Source: Sinorhizobium sp. RAC02 (GTDB taxonomy: Bacteria > Pseudomonadota > Alphaproteobacteria > Rhizobiales > Rhizobiaceae). From it: a DNA stretch of 64,000 nucleotides. Shown here piece after piece: positions 53,188 to 62,369 of this stretch. The stretch lies in the NCBI RefSeq assembly GCF_001713395.1, contig NZ_CP016450.1, forward strand, positions 3,440,501-3,504,500. The letters run 5' to 3'. Both the position numbers and the translations under genes were made by a program. Under the pieces are notes generated by a model that searched no databases, had not been told where the DNA came from, and was given only the letters and a program-made list of their open reading frames with translations. The stretch's first letter is position 1; each line of letters opens with the position of its first letter.

Positions 53188-54243
53188 TCAGACGATCTCT
53201 TCGACCGCGGCGATCAGCCGGTCGCATTCCTCCGGCGTGCCGATGGTGATGCGCAAAAAGTCCGAGATGCGGGGCTTGGCGAAGTGGCGCACCAGCACGG
53301 CGCGGTCGCGCAGGCCCTTGGCGAGGGCTTCGCCGCTCAAGGCCGGGTGGCGGGCGAAGACGAAGTTGGCCTGCGAGGGCAGGACCTCGAAGCCGCGCTG
53401 GCGAAGCGCGCCGGTGACGCGTTCGCGTGTCTCGATGACCTTGCCCCGGGTCTCGTCGAACCAGGCGCGGTCGTCCACGGCGGCGGCGGCGCCGGCCTGG
53501 GCAACGCGGTCGAGCGGGTAGGAGTTGAAACTGTCCTTGACGCGCTCCAGCGCATCGATCAGCGGGCGCTGGCCGATGGCGTAGCCGACGCGCAGGCCGG
53601 CCAGCGAGCGGGATTTCGACAGCGTGTGCACGACGAGCAGGTTGTCGTACTTCCTGGTTAGCGGGATGGCGCTCTCGCCGCCGAAATCGATATAGGCCTC
53701 GTCGACCACGACCGGCTGGTCCGGGTGTTCCGCGACGAGCTTTTCGATCGCCGCCAGCGGCAGGCCGATGCCTGTTGGGGCGTTCGGGTTCGGCAGGATG
53801 ATGGCGCCGGCGGGGCGGGCGTAATCCGCCAGATCGATGGTGAAATCGTCCCTCAGCGGGATCTCTATCGCCTCGATGCCGAACAGGCGGCAATAGGTCG
53901 GGTAGAAGCTGTAGGTAATATCCGGATAGAGCAGCGGCTGCTCGTGGTTGAGAAGCGCCATGAAAGCGTGCGCCAGCACCTCGTCCGAGCCGTTTCCGAC
54001 GAAGACCTCGTCCGCCTCCACACCGTAGAAGCGGGCGATCGACTGGCGCAGCGCCAGGGCCGACGGGTCCGGGTAGAGCTTCAGGCTGTCGGCGACGGCG
54101 GCCTGCATGGCGGCGATCGCCTTGGGCGAGGGGCCATAGGGGTTTTCGTTGGTGTTGAGCTTGGTGAGGTTTTGAATGCGCGGCTGCTCGCCCGCGACAT
54201 AGGGCTTGAGCGTGGCGACGATCGGCGACCAGAATTTGCTCAT
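53188..54243 (-). CDS. hisC: Histidinol-phosphate aminotransferase
   Basis: A 351-residue PLP-dependent aminotransferase of the HisC family, converting imidazole-acetol phosphate to histidinol phosphate. It shows [59 protein letters not shown] and the PLP lysine in [19 protein letters not shown]. The start [15 protein letters not shown] is 4 nt after the stop of the prenyl synthase gene, so both are in one transcript. Other HisC homologues often exist in rhizobia, so a role in aromatic amino-acid transamination is possible. Confidence 0.92.
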   Translation of the reverse strand: MSKFWSPIVATLKPYVAGEQPRIQNLTKLNTNENPYGPSPKAIAAMQAAVADSLKLYPDPSALALRQSIARFYGVEADEVFVGNGSDEVLAHAFMALLNHEQPLLYPDITYSFYPTYCRLFGIEAIEIPLRDDFTIDLADYARPAGAIILPNPNAPTGIGLPLAAIEKLVAEHPDQPVVVDEAYIDFGGESAIPLTRKYDNLLVVHTLSKSRSLAGLRVGYAIGQRPLIDALERVKDSFNSYPLDRVAQAGAAAAVDDRAWFDETRGKVIETRERVTGALRQRGFEVLPSQANFVFARHPALSGEALAKGLRDRAVLVRHFAKPRISDFLRITIGTPEECDRLIAAVEEIV

Positions 54244-54247
54244 GAGG

Positions 54248-55165
54248 TCAGTTCCTGCGATTGGCGATGAAATGGGCGGTTTCGATGAGAATCCCGGCCC
54301 GATGGCTGAACGGCGCAAGAAGCGCCTCGGCCTCCTTCACAAGCTCCTGAAGACGGCTTTCCGCCCAGGCCTGGCCACGGCGCGAAACGAGCGTCGCCTT
54401 GCCGCGGTCGGCATCCTTGCCGGTCGCCTTGCCCATGGTCTGCGCATCCGCGGTGAGATCCAGCAGATCGTCGGCGATCTGGAAGGCGAGGCCGACCGTT
54501 TCGCCGTAGCGGCGCAGCGTCGCCCGCTCATCATTTGAGGCGCCTGCGATGATCGCCCCGGCCTCGCAGGCAAAGCGCAGGAGCGCGCCGGTCTTCATGG
54601 CCTGCAGCGTGACGATGCCGTCTTCGTCCGGCGCCTGTTTTTCCGCCGCAAGATCGAGCGCCTGGCCACCGGCCATGCCGCCAATGCCGGCGGCGCGGGC
54701 GAGCGCCAGCACAAGGGCCGTCTTGGTGGCGTCGGGCAGGCGGGTTTCGGGCGCGGCAACGATGTCGAAGGCAAGTGTCAGCAGGCTGTCGCCGGCAAGG
54801 ATGGCGGCTGCCTCGTCGAAAGCGATGTGCACGGTCGGCTGGCCGCGGCGCAGGTCGTCGTCGTCCATGGCCGGCAGGTCGTCATGCACGAGCGAATAAC
54901 AGTGGATGCATTCGAGCGCCGCGCCAATCCGCAGCGCCGTCTCGCGCTCGACATTCGGGAAGAGGGCGGCGGATTCGATGACGAGGAAGGGGCGCAGGCG
55001 CTTGCCGCCGTTCAGCACGCCGTGGCGCATGGCAGCGAGAAGCCGTTCGGGGCGGGCGATTTCGTCCGCCTGCACGGTGCTCGACAACAGTGCGGCGAGC
55101 AGCGCTTCCACCGCTTCGGCATTGCTCTTCAGGAGGGATTGGAATTCCTGGTAACGTTCGCTCAT
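54248..55165 (-). CDS. ispA: Polyprenyl synthetase (farnesyl diphosphate synthase, IspA-like)
   Basis: A 305-residue short-chain trans-prenyltransferase. The first Asp-rich motif is [16 protein letters not shown] and the second is [31 protein letters not shown] and [24 protein letters not shown] are also typical. The DDxxxxD-type first motif with two inserted residues marks the bacterial FPP/GPP synthase class. It condenses IPP with DMAPP and GPP for quinone and hopanoid side chains. It is divergent from mtgA and followed by hisC. Confidence 0.93.
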   Translation of the reverse strand: MSERYQEFQSLLKSNAEAVEALLAALLSSTVQADEIARPERLLAAMRHGVLNGGKRLRPFLVIESAALFPNVERETALRIGAALECIHCYSLVHDDLPAMDDDDLRRGQPTVHIAFDEAAAILAGDSLLTLAFDIVAAPETRLPDATKTALVLALARAAGIGGMAGGQALDLAAEKQAPDEDGIVTLQAMKTGALLRFACEAGAIIAGASNDERATLRRYGETVGLAFQIADDLLDLTADAQTMGKATGKDADRGKATLVSRRGQAWAESRLQELVKEAEALLAPFSHRAGILIETAHFIANRRN

Positions 55166-55265
55166 GGCCGCTCTTTGGCATGGGCTCCGGGCTTAGGCAA
55201 CGGGAATGCCGGGATGGCGGCAAAGAATCGCGGCACGCCGCTGGTTTTTGGCGAGCCGTGACGGT

Positions 55266-56057
55266 ATGAAAGCGCAACGACGCAAGGATGGGCGCCGGCA
55301 TTTGGACATCGTACCGGAAACACGGGCAGACACGGTCAATTCGGAGGCAGATGCCGGTGGCAGGGATGGTTTGATGACCCGCCTTCGCCGGCACTGGCGA
55401 CGCATTGTCCTTGCCGTGGCGGCTTTTATTGCACTGCCCTATGTGCTGATCCTGCTCTACACGATCGAGTTCGTCCGTCCGGTTTCGACCCTCATGCTGA
55501 GCGATCTCGTGCTGCTGCGCGGCTACGACCGGCAATGGGTGGAGTTCGACGCGATTTCACCCAATCTCGTGCAGGCGGTGATGATGTCGGAGGACGGGCA
55601 GTTCTGTCGCCATGCCGGCGTCGACTGGGGCGAGATGCGGGCGGTGGTGAACGAGGCGCTGGCCGGCGAGCAGACGCGCGGTGCCAGCACCATCCCCATG
55701 CAGACCGCAAAAAACCTGTTCCTGTGGAACGGCCGCTCCTTCCTGCGCAAGGTGATGGAACTGCCGCTCGCCGTCGTTTCGGATTTCGTCTGGAGCAAGC
55801 GGCGGCTGATGGAGATCTATCTCAACATCGCCGAATGGGGGCCGGGCATCTACGGCGTCGAGGCGGCGGCACAGCATCATTTCGGGGTCCCGGCCGCCAA
55901 ACTCTCGCGCCGGCAGGCAGCCCTTCTCGCGGTCTCGCTGCCCAATCCCTTCGAGCGCAATGCCGGCAAGCCGGGACGCGGCCTGCAACGGTTGGCGCGG
56001 CTGATCGAGCGGCGGGCGAGCCGGTCGGGCGAATATATCAAATGCCTTTATGAGTGA
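55266..56057 (+). CDS. mtgA: Monofunctional biosynthetic peptidoglycan transglycosylase
   Basis: A ~263-residue membrane-anchored GT51 enzyme. A basic cytosolic N-terminus leads to one membrane segment ([25 protein letters not shown]), followed by the GT51 core: [20 protein letters not shown] (catalytic Glu), [46 protein letters not shown] and [20 protein letters not shown]. There is no transpeptidase domain, as expected for MtgA. It polymerises lipid II glycan chains. The ATG at 55374 is an alternative start with a better ribosome site but would shorten the cytosolic tail. Confidence 0.92.
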   Translation: MKAQRRKDGRRHLDIVPETRADTVNSEADAGGRDGLMTRLRRHWRRIVLAVAAFIALPYVLILLYTIEFVRPVSTLMLSDLVLLRGYDRQWVEFDAISPNLVQAVMMSEDGQFCRHAGVDWGEMRAVVNEALAGEQTRGASTIPMQTAKNLFLWNGRSFLRKVMELPLAVVSDFVWSKRRLMEIYLNIAEWGPGIYGVEAAAQHHFGVPAAKLSRRQAALLAVSLPNPFERNAGKPGRGLQRLARLIERRASRSGEYIKCLYE

Positions 56058-56125
56058 CGTCAGGGCTTTTCATTGGCGTTTGCCGGCCTGAGCCCATAGG
56101 ATTCGGCGCCTGCAAGGAGCACGCA

Positions 56126-56773
56126 ATGTCAGACCTCATCCTCTATGTCGGCAACAAGAACTATTCCTCCTGGTCCTTCCGGCCCTGGATTGCGCTGGCA
56201 GCGGCCGGCGTGCCCTTCACGGACAAGGTGATCCCCTTCGATTTCGCCGCGGGCAATCCGGAAATTCGAAAAGTCTCTCCGACGGGCAAGGTGCCGGTGC
56301 TGTATCATGGCGCCGTGCGGGTGTGGGAATCGCTCGCCATCATCGAATATGCCGCCGAGCTTTTTCCCGACAAGGGCATCTGGCCCGAAGACGTGGCGGC
56401 CCGCGCCGAGGCACGGGCGATCTCGATGGAAATACTCTCCGGCTTCCACGCGCTGCGCAATACCTGCCCGATGAACATCCGCCGCGAGCCCGGCGCGGTC
56501 GACCTGTCCGATGGCGTGAGAAACGACGTCGCGCGCATCGAAACGATCTGGAAGACGGCACTGGCACGCTCCGGTGGCCCGTTCCTGTTCGGTGCGTTTT
56601 CGGCGGCCGATGCCATGTATGCGCCGGTCGTCAATCGCTTCGAAGCCTATTGCCTCACGAAGGAGGAAACCGTACTGGCCTACATGGCGCGCATGAAGGC
56701 GCATCCGGCCTGGCAGGAATGGGAGCGGGCCGCGCGCGCCGAGACCTGGATCGTGCCGGAAGACGAAGCCTGA
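56126..56773 (+). CDS. Glutathione S-transferase family protein
   Basis: A 215-residue GST-fold protein. The N-terminal thioredoxin-like domain reads LILYVGNKNYSSWSFRPWIALAAAGVPFTDKVIPFDF, with SPTGKVPVLYHG and ESLAIIEYAAELFPDKGIWP forming the glutathione site; the helical C-domain follows. NYSSWSxRPW is characteristic of a bacterial zeta/YfcF-like subgroup. The start follows AAGGAGC at good spacing. Substrate unknown; it is not clearly linked to the flanking mtgA and rpmF genes. Confidence 0.9.
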   Translation: MSDLILYVGNKNYSSWSFRPWIALAAAGVPFTDKVIPFDFAAGNPEIRKVSPTGKVPVLYHGAVRVWESLAIIEYAAELFPDKGIWPEDVAARAEARAISMEILSGFHALRNTCPMNIRREPGAVDLSDGVRNDVARIETIWKTALARSGGPFLFGAFSAADAMYAPVVNRFEAYCLTKEETVLAYMARMKAHPAWQEWERAARAETWIVPEDEA

Positions 56774-56920
56774 CCGACGGAATCGAAAAATTCGGGTCAG
56801 GGACTGGTCAAGCGGCGTTTTGCCATGTATAAGCCCGCCAAATTTCCGAAATAAAGACATGTCTTTGTCAGCCATTCGGTGGCCTGCGGATGTGTTTGCC
56901 CGATAAGTGGAGTTAGTGAA

Positions 56921-57106
56921 ATGGCTGTACCAAAAAGAAAAACGAGCCCGTCCAAGCGCGGTATGCGCCGTTCCGCAGACGCTCTGAAGGGTTCGACCTA
57001 CATCGAAGACAAGAACTCGGGCGAACTGCGCCGTCCGCACCACATCGACCTGAAGACCGGCATGTACCGCGGTCGCCAGGTCCTGACGCCGAAGGAAAGC
57101 GCATAA
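56921..57106 (+). CDS. rpmF: 50S ribosomal protein L32
   Basis: A 61-residue ribosomal protein, complete: [22 protein letters not shown] at the N-terminus and [22 protein letters not shown] in the C-terminal half. This is the zinc-free alphaproteobacterial L32; it lacks the two C-x2-C pairs of the zinc-binding form. The start follows a GTGGAGTTAGTGAA leader. A strong terminator follows, so it is transcribed alone. Confidence 0.98.
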   Translation: MAVPKRKTSPSKRGMRRSADALKGSTYIEDKNSGELRRPHHIDLKTGMYRGRQVLTPKESA

Positions 57107-57135
57107 TCTGCGTTTTCGGCATCAGCTGAGATCAG

Positions 57136-57160
57136 GGGCCGGTTCGACCGGCCCTTTTCT
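57136..57160 (+). terminator. Terminator of rpmF
   Basis: GGGCCGGT-TCG-ACCGGCCC is a perfect 8-bp stem followed by TTTTCTTTT, 30 nt after the rpmF stop. Confidence 0.88.
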
Positions 57161-57272
57161 TTTGCGCCATTTTTGCCGGTCCCATCGACACGACATTTTC
57201 TTGTGCCGAATCTTCGGCTAAGAGGGCCGGAAGGGCTGCTCGTGCGAGAGCGGCCAGAGGAGAGCGCTACCC

Positions 57273-57680
57273 ATGCTTTTTGCCATCCCGCTTCTGATCA
57301 TCCCGTTCGCTCTCTACAATCTCGCCATGACCGGGCTGTTCGGTGATGGTGGCACCGCCGTGCTCGACAGCGAGGTTCTGGCGGTCAACATGCTGTCCGG
57401 CACGACCTGGACGATGGCCTTCGGCGACCTGCTCATCTTCATCGCGCTCGTGCTGCTCTTCGTGGAAATCCTGAAGGCCACGCGGCCGGGCTCGCGCGCG
57501 CTCTTCGATCACATGCTGTCGATGGTGCTGTTCGTGGCGTCTCTCGTCGAGTTCCTGCTGGTGCAGGGGGCGGCCACGCAGATCTTCTTCATCCTGATGA
57601 CCATCTGCTTCATCGACGTCATCGCGGGCTTTGCGGTCTCGATCCGCACGGCGGGCCGGGATCTCTCGATCGGGCTCTGA
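57273..57680 (+). CDS. Four-helix inner-membrane protein, unknown function
   Basis: A 135-residue integral membrane protein with four predicted helices: LFAIPLLIIPFALYNLAM, TMAFGDLLIFIALVLLFVEIL, HMLSMVLFVASLVEFLLV and IFFILMTICFIDVIAGFAV. Both termini should be cytoplasmic. Short basic and Gly-rich loops join them. It is conserved-looking among rhizobia but no function is known to me. AGAGGAGAGCG precedes the ATG. It converges on phaR. Confidence 0.82.
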   Translation: MLFAIPLLIIPFALYNLAMTGLFGDGGTAVLDSEVLAVNMLSGTTWTMAFGDLLIFIALVLLFVEILKATRPGSRALFDHMLSMVLFVASLVEFLLVQGAATQIFFILMTICFIDVIAGFAVSIRTAGRDLSIGL

Positions 57681-57714
57681 CAAGGCGCGGGGAGGCCCCG
57701 CGCCGTTTCTGGTC

Positions 57715-58293
57715 TCAGCTCAGGTTGTCGAGCTTGGTCTGCAGCGCGCGCAGTTGTTCCTTCAGCTCGTCGAGATCCTTGGGCTCGGCCTTGCGGGTTT
57801 CCTTCGGCGGCGTGGCATTGGCGAAGGGGGCGAACATCTTCATCGCCTGCTGGAACAGTTCGGTGTTGCGCCGCGTCGTTTCCTCGATCAGCGCCATCGG
57901 CACCTGCAGGTTCTTGGCAAGCGGCGTATCGCCCAGCGCCTTGTTGATCTGCTCGCGCATCTGCGAATGCTGCTCGGTGAAGGCCTGCATGGAGTGTTCG
58001 AGATAGCTCGGCACCACCATCTGCATCTGATCGCCGTAGTAGGAAATCAGCTGGCGCAGGAAGGAGATCGGCAGGAGCGTGTTGCCGGTCTTGGATTCCT
58101 GCTCGAAGATGATCTGCGTCAGCACCGAATGGGTGATGTCGTCGCCCGATTTCGCATCCTGCACGGTGAAGTCCTCGCCCTTCTTCACCATGACTGCGAG
58201 ATCGTCGAGCGTCACATAGGTGCTCGTGCCCGTATTGTAGAGGCGGCGGTTGGCGTATTTCTTGATGACGATCTGACCGTCGTTCTTGGCCAT
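57715..58293 (-). CDS. phaR: Polyhydroxyalkanoate synthesis repressor PhaR
   Basis: A 192-residue regulator. The N-terminal DNA-binding domain is IVIKKYANRRLYNTGTSTYVTLDDLAVMVKKGEDFTVQDAKSGDDITHSVLTQIIFEQES, the PHB/PHA-accumulation regulator signature, followed by the second domain LLPISFLRQLISYYGDQMQMVVPSYLEHSMQAF. The C-terminus is a coiled coil (DELKEQLRALQTKLDNL). PhaR senses PHB polymer and represses phasin and synthesis genes. It is divergent from phaA, with ~290 nt between starts that must hold both promoters. Confidence 0.95.
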   Translation of the reverse strand: MAKNDGQIVIKKYANRRLYNTGTSTYVTLDDLAVMVKKGEDFTVQDAKSGDDITHSVLTQIIFEQESKTGNTLLPISFLRQLISYYGDQMQMVVPSYLEHSMQAFTEQHSQMREQINKALGDTPLAKNLQVPMALIEETTRRNTELFQQAMKMFAPFANATPPKETRKAEPKDLDELKEQLRALQTKLDNLS

Positions 58294-58585
58294 TAGGGTC
58301 TCCTCATCCCCGTGTTCCTGTTTCTTTTTTGATGCCGGGGAGTATCCGCAAAAACAGGCTTCCTGACAATCGAATTGTGCGATGCGGCGAGGAATGCTGC
58401 GCAACATGGAATTTCATGCTGCATGCCCGTTCGATGAAATTTTAGCGCTGCGGGATATCCCGTTTGACTCTCCCCCTCCGCTTTGCCAGTTTTGATTTGG
58501 GAGAACCGCCGGGCTCGCGCCGTTCGCGCATCGGGCCCGGTTCCAGGGCCGTCCGCAAGGCCGTCAGAACTGAGGAAGTTACACC

Positions 58586-59767
58586 ATGAGCACCCCATCC
58601 ATCGTCATCGCCAGCGCCGCCCGCACCGCGGTCGGGTCCTTCAACGGAGCCTTCGCCAACACGCCCGCCCATGAACTCGGGGCGACGGCGATTTCGGCGG
58701 TTCTGGAGCGCGCGGGCGTGGCAGCGGGCGAGGTGAACGAGGTGATCCTCGGCCAGGTGCTGCAGGCCGGCGAAGGCCAGAACCCAGCCCGCCAGGCCGC
58801 AATGAAGGCCGGTGTGCCGCAGGAAGCCACCGCCTGGACCATGAACCAGCTCTGCGGTTCGGGTCTTCGCGCCGTGGCACTCGGCATGCAGCAGATCGCG
58901 ACGGGTGACGCGAACATCATCGTTGCCGGCGGCATGGAATCCATGTCCATGGCGCCGCATTGCGCGCATATGCGCGCCGGCGTGAAGATGGGCGACTTCA
59001 AGATGATCGACACGATGATCAAGGACGGCCTGACCGACGCCTTCTACGGCTACCATATGGGCATCACCGCGGAAAATGTCGCCAAGCAGTGGCAGCTTTC
59101 GCGCGACGAGCAGGACGCCTTCGCCGTGTCTTCGCAAAACAAGGCCGAGGCCGCCCAGAAGGACGGACGCTTCCGGGACGAGATCGTTCCCTTCATCGTC
59201 AAGACCCGCAAGGGCGACGTGTCGGTCGATGCCGACGAATATATCCGCCATGGCGCGACGCTCGATTCGATGGCCAAGCTTCGCCCGGCCTTCGACAAGG
59301 ACGGCACGGTCACGGCGGCCAATGCCTCTGGCCTCAATGACGGTGCGGCCGCAGCCCTCCTGATGTCGGAAGCCGAAGCCTCGCGCCGCGGCATCCAGCC
59401 GCTCGCCCGCATCGTTTCCTGGGCGACCGCCGGCGTCGACCCGAAGATCATGGGCACCGGCCCGATCCCGGCGTCGCGCAAGGCGCTCGATCGCGCCGGC
59501 TGGAAGATCGGCGATCTCGACCTCGTGGAAGCCAACGAAGCCTTCGCGGCGCAGGCCTGCGCGGTCAACAAGGACCTCGGCTGGGATCCATCGATCGTCA
59601 ACGTCAACGGCGGCGCGATCGCCATCGGTCATCCGATCGGCGCCTCTGGCGCCCGTATCCTCAACACGCTCCTTTTCGAGATGAAGCGCCGCGGCGTCTC
59701 GAAGGGCCTCGCCACGCTTTGCATCGGCGGCGGCATGGGCGTGGCGATGTGCGTCGAGAGCCTGTAA
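58586..59767 (+). CDS. phaA: Acetyl-CoA acetyltransferase (beta-ketothiolase)
   Basis: A 393-residue biosynthetic thiolase joining two acetyl-CoA into acetoacetyl-CoA. The acyl-accepting Cys90 lies in [15 protein letters not shown]; the other catalytic residues are in [21 protein letters not shown] (His) and [14 protein letters not shown] (Cys). Length and motifs are standard. It is followed after 86 nt by phaB on the same strand, and phaR is divergent upstream, giving the usual rhizobial PHB synthesis locus (the synthase phaC is elsewhere). Confidence 0.96.
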   Translation: MSTPSIVIASAARTAVGSFNGAFANTPAHELGATAISAVLERAGVAAGEVNEVILGQVLQAGEGQNPARQAAMKAGVPQEATAWTMNQLCGSGLRAVALGMQQIATGDANIIVAGGMESMSMAPHCAHMRAGVKMGDFKMIDTMIKDGLTDAFYGYHMGITAENVAKQWQLSRDEQDAFAVSSQNKAEAAQKDGRFRDEIVPFIVKTRKGDVSVDADEYIRHGATLDSMAKLRPAFDKDGTVTAANASGLNDGAAAALLMSEAEASRRGIQPLARIVSWATAGVDPKIMGTGPIPASRKALDRAGWKIGDLDLVEANEAFAAQACAVNKDLGWDPSIVNVNGGAIAIGHPIGASGARILNTLLFEMKRRGVSKGLATLCIGGGMGVAMCVESL

Positions 59768-59853
59768 GCATCGACTGACATTCTGCTTTGCCAGGACCTG
59801 CCGCCAGCGGGCGACAGGTCGACTCAAAAAACAGTTTCAGGGGAGTGAGCGAC

Positions 59854-60579
59854 ATGAGCAGGGTAGCATTGGTAACGGGTGGATCGCGGGGCATTGGTGC
59901 TGCCATTTCGGTGGCGCTGAAGGCCGCGGGATACAAGGTGGCTGCAAGCTATGCCGGCAATGACGATGCCGCCAATGCCTTCAAGGCCGAAACGGGCATC
60001 CCCGTCTACAAGTGGGACGTTTCGAGCTACGAGGCCTGCGTCGAGGGCATCGGCAAGGTGGAGGCCGATCTCGGCCCCGTCGACGTTCTCGTCAACAATG
60101 CGGGCATCACCAAGGACGCGATGTTCCACAAGATGACGCCTGACCAGTGGGGTGCGGTGATCAACACCAACCTGACGGGCCTGTTCAACATGACCCATCC
60201 GGTCTGGACCGGCATGCGCGACCGCAATTTCGGCCGCGTCATCAATATCTCATCCATCAACGGCCAGAAGGGCCAGATGGGCCAGGCGAACTACTCCGCG
60301 GCCAAGGCCGGCGATCTCGGCTTCACCAAGGCGCTCGCCCAGGAGGGTGCCGCCAAGGGCATCACGGTCAACGCCATCTGCCCGGGCTACATCGGCACGG
60401 AAATGGTGCGCGCCATTCCGGAAAAGGTGCTGAACGAGCGGATCATCCCGCAGATCCCCGTCGGTCGCCTCGGTGAGCCGGAAGAAATCGCCCGCGTCGT
60501 CGTCTTCCTCGCGTCCGACGATGCCGGTTTCATCACCGGCTCGACCATTTCGGCGAATGGCGGGCAGTTCTTCGTCTGA
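59854..60579 (+). CDS. phaB: Acetoacetyl-CoA reductase
   Basis: A 241-residue NADPH-dependent short-chain dehydrogenase that reduces acetoacetyl-CoA to (R)-3-hydroxybutyryl-CoA for PHB. The cofactor motif is VTGGSRGIGAAISVAL, then DVLVNNAGITKDAMFHKM, the catalytic Ser in INISSINGQKGQMGQ and the Tyr/Lys pair in ANYSAAKAGDLGFTKAL. The start MSRVALVTGGSRG follows AGGGGAGTGAGCG. A terminator (60604-60621) closes the phaAB transcript. Confidence 0.96.
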   Translation: MSRVALVTGGSRGIGAAISVALKAAGYKVAASYAGNDDAANAFKAETGIPVYKWDVSSYEACVEGIGKVEADLGPVDVLVNNAGITKDAMFHKMTPDQWGAVINTNLTGLFNMTHPVWTGMRDRNFGRVINISSINGQKGQMGQANYSAAKAGDLGFTKALAQEGAAKGITVNAICPGYIGTEMVRAIPEKVLNERIIPQIPVGRLGEPEEIARVVVFLASDDAGFITGSTISANGGQFFV

Positions 60580-60603
60580 CGCCATTTTGAACGAAACGGA
60601 ACA

Positions 60604-60626
60604 CGGCGCCTTCGGGCGCCGTTTTC
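60604..60626 (+). terminator. Terminator of phaAB
   Basis: CGGCGCC-TTCG-GGCGCCG is a perfect 7-bp stem with a TTCG loop, followed by TTTTC, 25 nt after the phaB stop. Confidence 0.85.
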
Positions 60627-60657
60627 ATGTGGTACAGTACGCAAGGCGGAGAGGGCC

Positions 60658-60966
60658 ATGAAACAGGAACGATTGAGCGAAGAGGCGATTGCCGAGGCAC
60701 TGGCGGGACTGGACGGCTGGAGCCGTTCCGATGACGGCATCGCCATCGAGAAGCGGTTCAAATTCAAGACGTTTCGCGAGGCTTTCGGCTTCATGACCGA
60801 AGGGGCGCTTGCGGCGGAAAAATTCAACCACCATCCGGAATGGTTCAACGTCTACAATCGTGTCGATGTGCGGCTGACCAACCACGATGCGGGTGGGCTG
60901 ACCGAGCTTGATGTCAAGCTGGCGACCGCCATGGACAAGGCGGCGGCACTGCGCACGAAGAGTTGA
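60658..60966 (+). CDS. 4a-hydroxytetrahydrobiopterin dehydratase (pterin-4a-carbinolamine dehydratase)
   Basis: A 102-residue PCD/DCoH-family enzyme that dehydrates 4a-carbinolamine pterin, supporting aromatic hydroxylases. The family block is [51 protein letters not shown], with the active-site His pair in [11 protein letters not shown]. The N-terminal [31 protein letters not shown] is standard. AGGCGGAGAGG precedes the start. It has no phenylalanine hydroxylase neighbour here. Confidence 0.94.
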   Translation: MKQERLSEEAIAEALAGLDGWSRSDDGIAIEKRFKFKTFREAFGFMTEGALAAEKFNHHPEWFNVYNRVDVRLTNHDAGGLTELDVKLATAMDKAAALRTKS

Positions 60967-61067
60967 AGCTGCGTGAGCGCATTCCCATATGATCCTCGCC
61001 GGACGGTTTTGAACGTTACAGCGCGCCTTGCGCGCAGGCCGGCTTTGCCACCTGAAGGAGGCCCTGC

Positions 61068-61457
61068 ATGGATGATGTGAAGATCGGCGAGATCCTTCTG
61101 CCGGGAGACGAGGACGAGCAGGACCGGCAGAAGAGCCGCGTGAAGAGGCGGTTCTGGCCGGTTCTGAAGCGCGCAATGCGGCAGGTTCCCTTCTCCCGCG
61201 ATCTCGTTGCCGCCTACTATTGCGCGCTCGATTCCCGCACGCCGGCCCGGGTTCGCGGCATCCTTCTGGCGGCACTTGCCTATTTCGTGCTGCCGCTCGA
61301 CGGCATTCCCGATTTCTTCGCGCTTGTCGGCTTTTCCGACGATATTGCCGTGCTGACGGCGGCCTTCGCGGCGATCCGCGGGCACATCCGCCCCGATCAC
61401 TATGTGGCCGCAGACAAGGCCATGGCGGACGAGCCGGACATGCAGGCTGCCGGTTAA
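61068..61457 (+). CDS. YkvA family (DUF1232) protein
   Basis: A 129-residue protein with the DUF1232 core: PARVRGILLAALAYFVLPLDGIPDFFALVGFSDDIAVLTAAFAAI. This hydrophobic hairpin with the invariant P-LD-IPD and GF-DD motifs defines the family; it may sit in or at the membrane. The N-terminus is hydrophilic and acidic, then basic (DEQDRQKSRVKRRFWPVLKRAMRQ). No biochemical function is established. AAGGAGG precedes the ATG with good spacing. Confidence 0.9.
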   Translation: MDDVKIGEILLPGDEDEQDRQKSRVKRRFWPVLKRAMRQVPFSRDLVAAYYCALDSRTPARVRGILLAALAYFVLPLDGIPDFFALVGFSDDIAVLTAAFAAIRGHIRPDHYVAADKAMADEPDMQAAG

Positions 61458-61798
61458 ACGGCGGTCCTGGACGGCATCTCCCGGTTGTTCGCGTAAACCG
61501 TGGTAGCGCCAGTCAAATTCTTGCCCTATTCCTTGTGCCATTAGGGGTTTCGACGGGTTTCTATCTCACCATATGGGGATCGGGGACGCCCGCCTTTCTT
61601 GCGAAGGCAGCGGCGGGTTCCTGACGCAAACTGTCCCGGTGCAGTGCGGAAACTCCACGTAAAATGCGTGTCTGTTGACGGTTTGGTAACCTGAATTAAG
61701 TCAAAATGAACCAAATCGTCATCATGCATGGCTTAAACCGGCATCGGGGGCGCCGCCTTCGGTCGGTACACCACAGGCAAGACAACCGGCAGGAAAAC
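61458..61798. other. Gap between the YkvA and IalB-like genes, with a possible small-peptide remnant
   Basis: One plus-strand frame (about 61502-61624) reads SASQILALFLVPLGVSTGFY and continues to KAAAGS-stop, resembling the membrane segment of a real small protein, but no ATG/GTG/TTG start is in frame between it and the YkvA stop. The rest of the 341 nt must contain the promoter of the IalB-like gene; a TTGACG hexamer is at 61675-61680 with no good -10. Confidence 0.3.
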
Positions 61799-62302
61799 AT
61801 GTTCGTAAGAAAGCTCGCAACCGCACTCGCCCTTGTCGTCGCGACCGCAGGCGTTGCCTCGGCCCAGACGCCGACGCGCATTCAGCAGTTCAATGCCTGG
61901 GGCGCCTATTCCTATCAGGCGAACGGCGGCAAGGTCTGCTACGTGCTCTCCGTGCCGAAGGACAAGAACCCGCCCGGCGTCGACCACGGCGATGTGTTCT
62001 TCCTGGTCTCGCAGCGCCCCGGCCAGAACATCAGCTACGAGCCGCAGGCGATGATGGGTTATCCGCTTCAGGAAAACTCCAAGGTCAACGTCGTCATCGA
62101 CGGCCGGAGCTTCGCGATGTTCACCAAGGGCAATTCGGCCTGGGTGGAGAACGCTGCCGAAGAGCCGGCGCTCGTCGCGGCCATGCGCAGCGGCAAGGAC
62201 ATGCAGGTACAGGCGAAATCGCGCCGCGGCACGGGCACGTCCTACTCCTATTCGCTTTCCGGTATCTCGGCTGCGCTGAAGCAGATCGAAGGTTGCCGCT
62301 AA
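61799..62302 (+). CDS. Invasion-associated locus B (IalB) family protein
   Basis: A 167-residue secreted protein. The signal peptide is MFVRKLATALALVVATAGVA with cleavage after SAQ. The mature domain has WGAYSYQANGGKVCYVLSVPKDKNPPGVDHGDVFFLVSQRPGQNISYEPQAMMGYPL and SKVNVVIDGRSFAMFTKGNSAWVENAAEEPALVAAMRSGKDMQVQAKSRRGTGTSYSYSL, the IalB-family layout. Named from Bartonella, these proteins are common in non-pathogenic rhizobia and their biochemical role is unclear. An AGGAAAAC leader supports the start; the longer in-frame extension is not signal-like. Confidence 0.9.
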   Translation: MFVRKLATALALVVATAGVASAQTPTRIQQFNAWGAYSYQANGGKVCYVLSVPKDKNPPGVDHGDVFFLVSQRPGQNISYEPQAMMGYPLQENSKVNVVIDGRSFAMFTKGNSAWVENAAEEPALVAAMRSGKDMQVQAKSRRGTGTSYSYSLSGISAALKQIEGCR

Positions 62303-62331
62303 CAGCCCTTGAATTTCGCAGTGTTGCAGTG

Positions 62332-62360
62332 AAAGGCCGGCTTTACGCCGGCCTTTTCGT
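62332..62360 (+). terminator. Terminator between the IalB-like and Bcr/CflA genes
   Basis: AAAGGCCGGC-TTTAC-GCCGGCCTTT is a perfect 10-bp stem followed by TCGTTT. It lies between convergent genes and can act in both directions. Confidence 0.85.
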
Positions 62361-62369
62361 TTGGGGCGA

